Below are positions 8,193-17,600 of a DNA stretch of 64,000 nt, piece after piece. Origin of the DNA: Bacteroidetes bacterium MedPE-SWsnd-G2 (lineage in GTDB: Bacteria; Bacteroidota; Bacteroidia; Flavobacteriales; Flavobacteriaceae). The translations under genes were made by a program, and so were the position numbers. The DNA lies in assembly GCA_001874335.1 (NCBI GenBank), contig MPDE01000003.1, forward strand, positions 186,001-250,000, written 5' to 3'. The notes beneath the pieces are model-generated. The model saw only the letters and a program-made list of their open reading frames with translations, ran no database searches and was not told where the DNA came from. Position 1 is the stretch's first letter, and each line of letters begins with the position of its first letter.

Positions 8193-8219
8193 GGATAATA
8201 TAGTGTCTAAAATGGATAA
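8193..8219. promoter_or_regulatory. Possible AraC-type direct-repeat site
   Basis: GGATAA occurs at 8193-8198 and again at 8214-8219, 21 bp apart, which puts both copies on the same face of the helix as in AraC-type half-sites. A near-consensus -7 box, TAATTTTA, follows at 8251-8258, before the ATG at 8283. The repeat is short and could be chance. Confidence 0.3.
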
Positions 8220-8282
8220 ATTGATAGTTTTCTACTTATCTGCCATCTAGTAATTTTACTAAAAATTAAATCATTACTTATT

Positions 8283-9191
8283 ATGGCTATAGAATGGAAA
8301 GGTGTTATGCCCGCGGTAACTACAAAGTTCACTGATGATGATCAATTAGATCTTAAAATGTTTAATGTCAATATTCAAGCTCAAGTAGATGCTGGAGTTC
8401 ATGGTATTGTATTAGGAGGAACTCTAGGTGAAGCAAGTACTTTATCAAACGATGAAAAAAGAACCTTGGTTAGAAACACCGTAGATTATGTGAACGGGGA
8501 AGTTCCTGTATTAATTAATATAGCTGAGCAATCCACAAAAGGAGCAATTCAAGCTGCTCAACAAGCCGAAAAGGATGGTGCTTCGGGATTGATGGTGCTT
8601 CCTCCAATGCGATATAATGCATGCGATGTTGAAACGGTTACCTATTTTAAGGAAATAGCAAAAAACTCGAGTTTATCCATAATGATTTACAACAACCCTG
8701 TTGATTATAAAATTGAGGTGACTTTAGAGATGTTTGGTCAGTTAATGGATTGTGAAAACATTCAAGCGGTTAAGGAATCTACTCGCGATATTTCTAATGT
8801 CACAAGAATAAAAAACGAGTTTGGAGATCGATTAAAAATTATGACAGGTGTTGATACCTTGGCTTTAGAAAGTTTATTGATGGGGGCTGATGGTTGGATT
8901 GCGGGGTTGGTATGTGCTTTTCCAAGAGAAACTGTAGCTATTTATGAATTGCAAAAAGCAGGGCGAATTCAAGAAGCAATTGAAATATATAGATGGTTTT
9001 TACCATTGTTAGAGTTAGATATAAATGCTAAATTGGTACAGAACATTAAATTGGCTGAGGTATATACGGGAATTGGGACTGAAAATGTGAGAGCACCAAG
9101 GTTACCATTGTTTGGTAATGAACGTAATAAAGTAACTCAAATTATCCAAGAAGGCCTTTCAAAAAGACCAACCTTACCAACCACATTTTAA
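8283..9191 (+). CDS. DapA-family enzyme, probable 1-pyrroline-4-hydroxy-2-carboxylate deaminase
   Basis: The 302-residue protein is a member of the dihydrodipicolinate synthase / N-acetylneuraminate lyase superfamily. It keeps the GGTLGE substrate-carboxylate motif (45-50), the Tyr of MIYNNPVDY (Tyr136) and the Schiff-base Lys164 in IQAVKESTRD. In the D-hydroxyproline route such an enzyme removes water and ammonia from 1-pyrroline-4-hydroxy-2-carboxylate to give 2-oxoglutarate semialdehyde. The neighbours supply the other three steps (epimerase, FAD-dependent oxidation, semialdehyde dehydrogenase), which is why I prefer this role over lysine synthesis. It is the first gene of the operon and cytoplasmic. 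Confidence 0.85.
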   Translation: MAIEWKGVMPAVTTKFTDDDQLDLKMFNVNIQAQVDAGVHGIVLGGTLGEASTLSNDEKRTLVRNTVDYVNGEVPVLINIAEQSTKGAIQAAQQAEKDGASGLMVLPPMRYNACDVETVTYFKEIAKNSSLSIMIYNNPVDYKIEVTLEMFGQLMDCENIQAVKESTRDISNVTRIKNEFGDRLKIMTGVDTLALESLLMGADGWIAGLVCAFPRETVAIYELQKAGRIQEAIEIYRWFLPLLELDINAKLVQNIKLAEVYTGIGTENVRAPRLPLFGNERNKVTQIIQEGLSKRPTLPTTF

Positions 9192-9208
9192 AACCCAATA
9201 CTTAGCAT

Positions 9209-9472
9209 ATGCTGGAAATAAGACCATCTTGTGAACATTGTAATAAGTCATTGCCTGTAGATAGTACAGAGGCCATGATATGTAGTTTTGAATGTACCTA
9301 TTGTGTGTCTTGTGCAGAAGATATTTTAAAAAATGTATGCCCAAATTGTGGCGGTTCTTTTCAAATTAGACCAATAAGACCTGCTTATTTATTGGATAAG
9401 TATCCGGCGTCAACAAAAACGGTTTTTAAGCCTGTTGATGTTGAGGCGCATTTAAATCGAATTAAAAAATAA
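9209..9472 (+). CDS. DUF1272 small zinc-finger-like protein
   Basis: The 87-residue protein matches DUF1272: LEIRPSCEHCNKSLPVDS, then EAMICSFECTYCVSCA and VCPNCGGSFQIRPIRPA. Seven or more cysteines form CxxC pairs (SCEHC, ECTYC, VSC, VCPNC), consistent with one or two zinc sites. The family has no assigned function. Here it is the second gene of the hydroxyproline operon, 17 bp behind the DapA-type gene and 2 bp before the dehydrogenase gene, so it is very likely expressed with them. No enzymatic role in the pathway is known for it. Confidence 0.85.
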   Translation: MLEIRPSCEHCNKSLPVDSTEAMICSFECTYCVSCAEDILKNVCPNCGGSFQIRPIRPAYLLDKYPASTKTVFKPVDVEAHLNRIKK

Positions 9473-9474
9473 TT

Positions 9475-11055
9475 ATGACCGGAAAAAATTATATAGGATA
9501 TTCAAAATCGAATAAAGGAACTGTGACGTATAATACCTTCAATCCATTGGAGAATAAAAATAACGAAACTTTATTTTACGAAGCAACATCGAAAGAAATT
9601 GCGGATGCAGTGAACTTAGCATCCAAAGCATTTGAAAAGTATTCTAAGATTTCAGGACAGGCAAAGGCTGAATTTTTAAATGCCATCGCTGATGAGATTT
9701 TAGCTTTAGATCAAAAGTTATTAGATGTGTATTGTTCAGAAACTGGATTGCCTGAAGGGCGAGCAATAGGAGAACGAGGACGAACAATAGGTCAATTGAG
9801 AGCTTTTGCAAACTTAGTTGCAGATGGATCTTGGGTTGAGGCTACCATAGATTTAGCACAGCCAAACAGAACTCCTATGCCAAAATCTGATATTAGAAAA
9901 ATGATGATTCCAATTGGGCCAGTTGTTGTCTTTGGCGCTAGTAATTTTCCTTTAGCGTATTCTACAGCAGGGGGTGATACTGCAGCGGCATTGGCATCTG
10001 GTTGCCCTGTAATTGTTAAATCACATCCTATGCACGCAGGTACTGGAGAACTTGTAGCTTCGGCAATCGTAAAAGCGGCAAAAAGTTGTGACATGCCAGA
10101 AGGTGTGTTTTCAAATTTAAATAGCAGTGGTATTGAGGTGGGGCAAGAATTGGTGCAGCACTCAAAAGTTAAAGCTGTTGGTTTTACGGGGAGTATTAGA
10201 GGGGGTAGAGCGCTTTTAGATTTAGCAGCAAAACGTAAAGAACCAATACCTGTATTTGCTGAAATGGGAAGTATAAATCCGGTTGTAATATTACCCGAAG
10301 CAATCGAGCATAGAGGAACTGAATTGGCCGAAACCTACGCTAGTTCTATCACTTTAGGGACAGGGCAGTTTTGTACAAACCCAGGATTAATTTTAACGAT
10401 AGAAAATAAATCACTTGATGGATTTGTTCAGCACTTGGCGTCATCTACAGTTAAAAAAGCACCAGGTTGTATGCTTCATCCAAAAATTTTAAAAGCGTTT
10501 AATACAAATAGAGTAAACGCTGTAGCACAGAAAGGAATTGAAGTCAAAGGATCATATAAAGAACAGATTCAACCAAATTATGCGCAACAGATAATTACCG
10601 AAGTTAGCGGTTCATCGTTTATAGAAAATGAGGTGTTGCATGAAGAAGTTTTTGGACCATACTCTATGGTTGTTAGATGTAAAGATAAAACCGAGTTGGA
10701 AGAAATTATAGCTAAGTTGGAAGGTCAGTTGACGGGAACTATTATTGCCGAAAAGGAAGAAGTTGATAATTATGGAAAAGTGATTTCTGCACTTCAAAAT
10801 AGAGTAGGTCGTTTAATTTATAACGGGGTTCCAACTGGAGTAGAAGTATGTCAATCTATGGTTCATGGTGGGCCATATCCAGCTTCTACAGATAGCCGAT
10901 TTACGGCTGTGGGAGTAGAATCTATTAAAAGGTGGGTAAGACCCTTTAGTTTTCAAGATTGGCCAAATAGTCTTTTGCCAGATGAACTTAAAAATGAAAA
11001 CCCTCTTGCTATTAGTCGAGTGGTAGATGGCATTTCAAACTCAAATCCGGTATAG
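9475..11055 (+). CDS. Aldehyde dehydrogenase, probable 2-oxoglutarate semialdehyde dehydrogenase (NADP+)
   Basis: The 526-residue product is an aldehyde dehydrogenase with Glu263 in FAEMGSINPV and the nucleophile Cys300 in LGTGQFCTNPG. The cofactor-binding segment reads VVFGASNFPLAYSTAGGD and VKSHPMHAGT; the KSHP form is typical of the NADP-dependent 2-oxoglutarate semialdehyde dehydrogenases of sugar-acid and hydroxyproline pathways. It would carry out the last step, giving 2-oxoglutarate for the TCA cycle. The length agrees with that subfamily and is longer than common aldehyde dehydrogenases. Two base pairs separate it from both flanking genes. Confidence 0.88.
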   Translation: MTGKNYIGYSKSNKGTVTYNTFNPLENKNNETLFYEATSKEIADAVNLASKAFEKYSKISGQAKAEFLNAIADEILALDQKLLDVYCSETGLPEGRAIGERGRTIGQLRAFANLVADGSWVEATIDLAQPNRTPMPKSDIRKMMIPIGPVVVFGASNFPLAYSTAGGDTAAALASGCPVIVKSHPMHAGTGELVASAIVKAAKSCDMPEGVFSNLNSSGIEVGQELVQHSKVKAVGFTGSIRGGRALLDLAAKRKEPIPVFAEMGSINPVVILPEAIEHRGTELAETYASSITLGTGQFCTNPGLILTIENKSLDGFVQHLASSTVKKAPGCMLHPKILKAFNTNRVNAVAQKGIEVKGSYKEQIQPNYAQQIITEVSGSSFIENEVLHEEVFGPYSMVVRCKDKTELEEIIAKLEGQLTGTIIAEKEEVDNYGKVISALQNRVGRLIYNGVPTGVEVCQSMVHGGPYPASTDSRFTAVGVESIKRWVRPFSFQDWPNSLLPDELKNENPLAISRVVDGISNSNPV

Positions 11056-11057
11056 CT

Positions 11058-12068
11058 ATGTCAAGAAACACTTTTTTTTGTGTAGATGCGCATACTTGTG
11101 GTAACCCTGTAAGAGTAGTTGCAGGCGGAGGTCCAAATTTGGAAGGAGATACCATGAATGATAAAAGGCAGCATTTCTTAAAGGAGTATGATTGGATTAG
11201 AAAAGGCCTAATGTTTGAACCAAGAGGTCATGATATGATGAGTGGTAGTATTTTATACCCACCATCAAACGCAAACAATGATATTGGAATTTTATTTATA
11301 GAAACTTCAGGTTGTTTACCCATGTGTGGGCATGGTACAATAGGCACAATTACCATTGCAATTGAAGAAGGTCTTATTACACCTAAGATTCCTGGTAGAA
11401 TTAGAATGGAGGCCCCTGCTGGCTTAGTTGAAATTGAGTATCATCATGACAATGGGAAAGTAAAATGGGTGAAACTTATAAATGTAAAAAGTTATTTGGC
11501 TGCAGAGGGATTAACTATTGATTGTCCTGAGTTAGGATCTCTAAGTTTTGATGTTGCCTATGGTGGAAACTACTATGCTATTATCGATCCTCAGAAAAAC
11601 TTCAGTGGAATTCAAAATTATACTGCTTCAAAAATCATTCAATATTCTCAGGTGGTTAGAGATAGGATTAATGAGAAATATCCAAACCTGTTTATCCATC
11701 CAGAAAACACTACAATTAGAGATGTGTCTCATATGCTTTGGACAGGAGAACCAATAAATAAAGAATCTCACGGTAGAAACGCAGTTTTCTATGGAGATAA
11801 AGCGATAGATAGGTCGCCTTGCGGCACCGGAACTTCAGCTCGAATGGCGCAATTACATGCTAAAGGGCAATTAAAACAAGGCGAGAAATTTATTCATGAA
11901 AGTTTTATTGGCAGTGCTTTTGAAGGTTGTATTGAGTCTGAAACTACTTTAGGGGAGCACGCAGCTATTGTTCCAAGTATTAAAGGCTGGGCTAAGGTTT
12001 ATGGTTATAATACGATTGTGATTGATGATGAAGACGATCCTTATGCTCATGGATTTCAAGTGATATAA
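11058..12068 (+). CDS. 4-hydroxyproline 2-epimerase (proline racemase family)
   Basis: This 336-residue protein has both catalytic cysteines of the proline racemase family: Cys90 in GCLPMCGHGTIG and Cys255 in DRSPCGTGTSARMA. Having two cysteines separates it from trans-3-hydroxyproline dehydratases, where the first is replaced by Ser or Thr. With the neighbouring D-amino-acid oxidising enzyme and DapA-type deaminase, epimerisation of trans-4-hydroxy-L-proline to cis-4-hydroxy-D-proline is the best reading; plain proline racemase is less likely in this operon. The N-terminal CVDAHTCGNPVRVVAGG motif is also typical. Confidence 0.9.
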   Translation: MSRNTFFCVDAHTCGNPVRVVAGGGPNLEGDTMNDKRQHFLKEYDWIRKGLMFEPRGHDMMSGSILYPPSNANNDIGILFIETSGCLPMCGHGTIGTITIAIEEGLITPKIPGRIRMEAPAGLVEIEYHHDNGKVKWVKLINVKSYLAAEGLTIDCPELGSLSFDVAYGGNYYAIIDPQKNFSGIQNYTASKIIQYSQVVRDRINEKYPNLFIHPENTTIRDVSHMLWTGEPINKESHGRNAVFYGDKAIDRSPCGTGTSARMAQLHAKGQLKQGEKFIHESFIGSAFEGCIESETTLGEHAAIVPSIKGWAKVYGYNTIVIDDEDDPYAHGFQVI

Positions 12069-12080
12069 AATAATGTACTA

Positions 12081-13328
12081 ATGCAAAAAGAAGTTGTTGT
12101 AATTGGTGGTGGAATTATCGGGTTATGTTCTGCATATTACCTTTTAAAAGAAGGTCATAAAGTGACTGTTTTAGAACAATCAGATTTCACTAAAGGTGCT
12201 TCATTTGTTAATGCTGGGTACATCACACCAAGTCATTTTATTCCCTTAGCAGCACCTGGAATGATTTCAAAAGGAATTAAGTGGATGTTTGATTCTACCA
12301 GTCCGTTTTATGTGAAGCCAAGATTAAATTCAGCGTTTTTATCCTGGGCTTGGAATTTCAATAAATCTTCAACTCATAAAAAAGTTGAAAGGGCTATTCC
12401 GGTAATAAAAGATATAAACTTATTGAGCAGAGCTTTGTACGAGGAAATGAAAGAGGCAAACGAGTTTCCTTTTCATTATGACCATAAAGGTTTGCTTATG
12501 TTTTATAAAACAGAAAAAGCGGGAGAAGAAGAATGGCAGGTGGGCATGAGAGGTTTAAAGGAAGGCTTAAAGGTTGAAAATTTATCCTTTTCTGAAGCTC
12601 AGAAATTAGAGCCAAATATCAGTGCTGATGTGAAAGGTGCCGTGTATTACAAAAGTGACGCACATATGACGCCAGGTGTTTTTATGACGGGCATGGCTGA
12701 ATATTTGAAATCTAATGGCGTGACAATTTTATTAAATGAAACCGTTAAAGATTTAGGGTTAAATCAAAACAAAATTGAATCTGTTCAAACTAATAAAAGA
12801 GAAATTAAAGGTGATGAGTTTGTGTTGTCTACAGGAAGTTGGAGTCCTATATTAGCGAAGAAAATAGGATTGAATTTGGCTGTAGAAGCAGGAAAAGGTT
12901 ATCGCATAAACACCAGGTCATCTACCGGAATTAAATTACCTGGGATTTTAGTAGAAGCGAAGGTTGCTGTAACTCCTATGCAAGGCTTTACAAGGTTTGC
13001 CGGAACCATGGAATTGGGCGGCTTAAATGAAAAAATAAATCCGGTTCGAGTTGGTGCAATTGCCAAAGCTGCTCAGGACTATTACAATTCTGTAAATTTA
13101 AGTCGTCAGGAGATTCAAAATGCAGAGTGCGGATTGCGTCCTTGTACCCCTGACGGCATCCCTTATATAGGAAAATCAAATACATGTCAAAATTTAACAA
13201 TAGCAACAGGGCATGCAATGATGGGCTGGAGTTTGGGACCGGCAACAGGTAAAATTGTGGCCCAAATTATTGGAGAACAAAAAACCGAGTTGGATATTTT
13301 ACCATTCCATCCCGATAGAAAATTTTAA
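12081..13328 (+). CDS. FAD-dependent D-amino-acid dehydrogenase (D-hydroxyproline dehydrogenase)
   Basis: The 415-residue protein begins with the dinucleotide-binding motif VVVIGGGIIGLCSAYYLL and LEQS, followed by GASFVNAGYITPSHF, as in DadA. Near the C-terminus are CGLRPCTPDGIPYIG and GHAMMGWSLGPATGK, which close the FAD site. It should oxidise cis-4-hydroxy-D-proline to 1-pyrroline-4-hydroxy-2-carboxylate, passing electrons to the respiratory chain or oxygen. This is the one-subunit type, not the three-subunit LhpBEF type. It sits 12 bp behind the epimerase gene and its stop is 1 bp before the peptidase start. Confidence 0.87.
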   Translation: MQKEVVVIGGGIIGLCSAYYLLKEGHKVTVLEQSDFTKGASFVNAGYITPSHFIPLAAPGMISKGIKWMFDSTSPFYVKPRLNSAFLSWAWNFNKSSTHKKVERAIPVIKDINLLSRALYEEMKEANEFPFHYDHKGLLMFYKTEKAGEEEWQVGMRGLKEGLKVENLSFSEAQKLEPNISADVKGAVYYKSDAHMTPGVFMTGMAEYLKSNGVTILLNETVKDLGLNQNKIESVQTNKREIKGDEFVLSTGSWSPILAKKIGLNLAVEAGKGYRINTRSSTGIKLPGILVEAKVAVTPMQGFTRFAGTMELGGLNEKINPVRVGAIAKAAQDYYNSVNLSRQEIQNAECGLRPCTPDGIPYIGKSNTCQNLTIATGHAMMGWSLGPATGKIVAQIIGEQKTELDILPFHPDRKF

Positions 13329-13329
13329 A

Positions 13330-14619
13330 ATGAGATATAGCAAAATACCTTCAGAGCTTTTTTTTAGAAATAGAAGCAATTTTTCGACATTAATGAACGC
13401 TAATACCATCGCTGTTTTGGCTTCAAATGATATTAAGCATACCAATGCAGACGATGTTATGGGCTTTGCTCAAAATAACGATTTGTTTTATCTATCAGGG
13501 ATTGATCAGGAAGAAACGATTTTATTGCTTTACCCAGATGCTCATGTCGCAACCAATAAAGAAATTTTGTTTATAAAAAAGACGAACGAACATATAAAAA
13601 TATGGGAAGGTGATAAGTTAGATAAAAATCAAGCTAAGGCTATTTCAGGAGTAAAACGAGTTGAATGGATTGAAGATTTTGAAAAGATATTACAACTAAT
13701 CGCTTTTGAAGCCGACGGATTTTATTTGGGACATAATGAACATGTTAAGCGTGTGACCAATGGGCAAGAAACCAGACAAGATCGATTGATAAAATGGTGC
13801 AAAGAGAAATATCCGTTGCATGACTATTATAGGGCGGCTAAATTAACCAGAGGGTTGAGGCAAATAAAATCTGAAGAAGAAGTGAACTGTATGTCTAGGG
13901 CAGCAGAAATTAGCTCGGAAGGGTTTTTAAGAGTACTCAAGGCTGCAAAACCGGGAATGAGAGAGTTTGAATTGGAGGCTGAGTTGATTTATGCACTTAC
14001 ACGAAATGGAGGGAATAGACATGCCTTCAAACCCATCGTCGCTTCAGGAAAAAATGCATGCGCATTACACTATAATACCAATGACGACATTTGTAATGAT
14101 GGCGATTTTGTGCTTTTAGATTTTGGGGTTTGCTATGCTAATTATAATAGTGACACCACAAGATGTTTCCCCGTTAATGGACATTTTTCTGATAGACAAA
14201 AGCAAGTGTACAATGCGGTTTTAAAATGTTTGAAGGACTGTAGTGAGCTTTTGCAAGTAGGAGTGATTTTACCAGAATACGAATTGCAAATGGCAAAATT
14301 GGTAGAAACTGAATTAATTGGATTAGGACTCTTAACTAAAGAAGATATTGCCAATCAAAATCCTGACGCTCCATTGTATAAAAAGTATTTTATGCATGGT
14401 ACAGCGCACCATATTGGTTTGGATGTTCATGATGTTGGATTGTATTCGCGACCAGTTGAAGCAGGAATGGTTTTAACCTGTGAGCCTGGTATTTATATTC
14501 CCGAAGAACAAATAGGCTGTCGATTAGAAAATGATTATTTAATTACAGAAAATGGCCCAGTAAATTTAACGGCTCAATTACCAATTGAAATTGAAGAGAT
14601 TGAAACACTGATGAATTAA
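13330..14619 (+). CDS. Xaa-Pro aminopeptidase / prolidase family (M24B) peptidase
   Basis: The reading frame extends upstream inside the preceding gene, but the ATG at 13330, 1 bp after that stop, gives the normal start MRYSKIPSELFFRNR and 429 residues. The N-terminal creatinase-like domain is followed by the M24 pita-bread domain with the five metal ligands visible in LLDFGVCYANYNSDTTR (two Asp), HGTAHHIGLDVHD (His), CEPGIYIPEE (Glu) and RLENDYLITENG (Glu). M24B enzymes cut bonds next to proline or hydroxyproline in small peptides. It ends the hydroxyproline operon and would supply free hydroxyproline from imported peptides (inference). Its stop is 3 bp from that of the convergent fusion gene. 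Confidence 0.9.
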   Translation: MRYSKIPSELFFRNRSNFSTLMNANTIAVLASNDIKHTNADDVMGFAQNNDLFYLSGIDQEETILLLYPDAHVATNKEILFIKKTNEHIKIWEGDKLDKNQAKAISGVKRVEWIEDFEKILQLIAFEADGFYLGHNEHVKRVTNGQETRQDRLIKWCKEKYPLHDYYRAAKLTRGLRQIKSEEEVNCMSRAAEISSEGFLRVLKAAKPGMREFELEAELIYALTRNGGNRHAFKPIVASGKNACALHYNTNDDICNDGDFVLLDFGVCYANYNSDTTRCFPVNGHFSDRQKQVYNAVLKCLKDCSELLQVGVILPEYELQMAKLVETELIGLGLLTKEDIANQNPDAPLYKKYFMHGTAHHIGLDVHDVGLYSRPVEAGMVLTCEPGIYIPEEQIGCRLENDYLITENGPVNLTAQLPIEIEEIETLMN

Positions 14620-14622
14620 TAA

Positions 14623-17600
14623 CTAATAGTTTTTCATATAATCTTCATTTAATATACGCTCAAAATAATACAATAATTCTTTGGCATCTTCCATTGAAAA
14701 TGTAAGGGGAGGTTTGATTTTTAAAACATTTAAGTCTTTACCATCTACACTCATCAATATGCCATAATCAAGCATTCGTTCAACAATGTACTTAGTGTGT
14801 TGAGGTAATGGTAATAAATCGGTATTGCAAAATTCCAATCCTAAAAACAACCCCTGCCCTCTTACGTCAGCAAGAATTGGATGAGATTTTGATATTGTGG
14901 AAAAACTTGCTTTGAGATATTCACCAACTTTTAGAGCATTACCCTGAAGGTTTTTGGATTCAATTTCACTTAATACTTCGTTTGCAATGGCGCAAGAAAC
15001 TGGATTACCTCCAAAGGTGTTAAAGTACTCCATTCCGTTAGAAAATGCTTCGGCAATTTCTCTTGTACAAGCTACTGCGGCAACGGGATGACCGTTTCCT
15101 AAAGGTTTGCCTATGGTTACTATATCTGGGGTCACCCCATGTAATTCAAAACCCCAAAAGGTTTTACCCATTCTCCCTAAACCTGTTTGTACCTCATCAG
15201 AAATACAAACACCGCCAGCAGCTCTCACTTTGTTGTAGCAATATTTTAAATACCCCTGGGGTAATTCAATTTGTCCTCCACAACTTATGATAGGTTCTAA
15301 AATTACAGCAGCTAATTTATTGCCTTGTGAAGTTATGTTTTGGACGGCTTCATCAATATCTGATTTATATTTAGCTTCAAACATTGGGTCATTATATCGC
15401 CCCTTAAAGGTGTCAGGAAGCGGAAGAATTTCTGTGGATTCTGGTTTGGCGTACCCGCCCTTTCCCTCAAATTTGTATGAACTGATATCGATACATGTCG
15501 AAGTGTTACCATGATATCCCATTTCTGAAACTAAAATGGTTTTGTGAGTCGTTGCAGTTCTTGCCATTCTTATAGCTAACTCATTTGCTTCGCTTCCAGA
15601 ATTTACAAAATAAATGGTGTCAAGTGGTTGAGGTAATTTTGATTTTAGGCGTTCTGCTGCCTTGACAATATTGGGATGTAAATACCTTGTATTTGTGTTT
15701 AAAGTGCCAATTTGGTTTTTTGCAACTGCAACAACATTGTAATTCTCGTGCCCTACATGAGCCACATTATTGACCGTGTCAAGATATCTTTGACCATTTT
15801 CATTGATTAAATATTGATTGTCTCCTCTTAATATGAGTAATGGTGATTTGTAGTTTAGGCTTAAGTTTGGGCCCAAATGTTGCTTTCTTCTTTTCAGTAA
15901 AGATTTGCTGTTGTTGGTGTTAGTCTGTGTTAGTTCATTTAATTTAAAAAGGATGTTAGGATCAGGACATATACTGGACCAAAATGCTTTTTCTGAAGGT
16001 AATGCAACACCCGGAAAATTAGTAGTATTGTTTAGTAAAGATAAACTCAATTGAAAATGTAAATGCGGCACCCATTCGCCATTTTCTTCGGTGTTACCTA
16101 AATATCCAATACATTGATTTTTATCAACTGTTTGACCAATATTAACTGCGATAATACTATCATGGGATAAATGACCGTAGATGGAATAGAATGTCCAGGA
16201 TTTGATGTGATGTTCTAAAATTATTAAGCCACCATAACCTTTATTATCTTGATCTATAGAAGCTATTAAAACCTTTCCTTCTAAGGGAGCAGTTATTTTT
16301 GTGCGTTCTTCAAGCCAAAAGTCTATGCCCAGGTGTATGCTTCTATTTTCCCGACCTGAGTTTGCTGTGATTTCATAATTTTTACTGGTATATAATGCTC
16401 TAGCTTCTAAATAGCCTCCAGAAAGAATGGTATTTGGATGAGATTTTTGAATGAATTTTAATTGGTATTGGAAAAAATCAAAATTATTAAACTCTGTTTT
16501 ATGACCAAGCCAAGGACTACCGATACTCAGGTCTATTGGTGTGATGGCTTTACTTTTAATATCTGGAAACAAATCTGAAATTTCAAACGTAGTTGTTTTA
16601 GCCCATGTATTAAAAGACACCTCATTGGGATGTGCTGTGAAATTACATGCCAATCTAAAATTGTAATACGCTTCTTCTTCAGAAAGGTTAGCCCATTTTT
16701 CAAGAAGGTTCCATGCGGGTTTTTCGCTTAGACTTAAATAAGTGTTCTCAGGATGTTTTACTTTGTTTTGAGCCGATTTTGTGACAGAAATCACCAATCT
16801 CATTCCGACTAAAGTGTAAAGTGTTTTTAATTCTTCTTCTAATAATTTAAAGTGTTTATTGTAGCCTTCTATTATTGGTAAGGCAGCATGCATCGGGTTT
16901 GGTACATCCATAATGCCATAAGCTAAAAGCACAGCCAAATCGTTTATACATTGACTATAAATGGCATCACCAAAATCTATTACTCCAATAACGGAAGGAG
17001 ATTTTAAATTTTCAGTTACAATAATGTTATTATCATTCACATCATTATGAATAATGCTCTTTCGCAACGCTTTATAATTGGGTTGCATTGTTTTAAACTT
17101 GGAAATAAAGTGTGTTAATATGGACTGCTCTTTTTCGTTGAACAAAGGCAACTGTGATTCAGTCCAAAGGGATTGGGCTAAATCCCAATCAAAATTGTAT
17201 GTGCTATGTTCGGCCTTAAATCCTTGTAGGTGCTGTGTTAACTGACCGCAATATTGACCTAGATTTAGCCTTAAGTCATCTAACTTAGGGTTGACATTAT
17301 GCCATAACCTGCCAGAAGTCCAACTTAATAAACGTACAAAATATGGAGTTTCATTAAGATTTAAAATTTCAAGGTCATTGCCTGTTGTGCTTGAATATAC
17401 TTTTGGGGTGTTGAGATGTGCAGCGGTTTGGTTTAAATGCTTTAGAATTGTATTCTGTAGCTCAAGGTTATTTTTATTATTCGACACAGGAGAAAGCTTT
17501 AAAATGTAACTCTTAAGATTATTGCCACTAATCTTAAAGTTCAAATCAATTTCACCCACAAGTGCATTTGCCTTTCCATTAATATTATAAAGTTGTTTTG

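Noticed and set aside
11058-12068. trans-3-hydroxyproline dehydratase
   Set aside because: Both catalytic cysteines (Cys90, Cys255) are present; the dehydratases have Ser or Thr in the first position.
13255-13329. Upstream start of the M24B peptidase within the dehydrogenase gene
   Set aside because: The added 25 residues have no family match, while the ATG at 13330 follows the preceding stop directly and gives the expected N-terminus.
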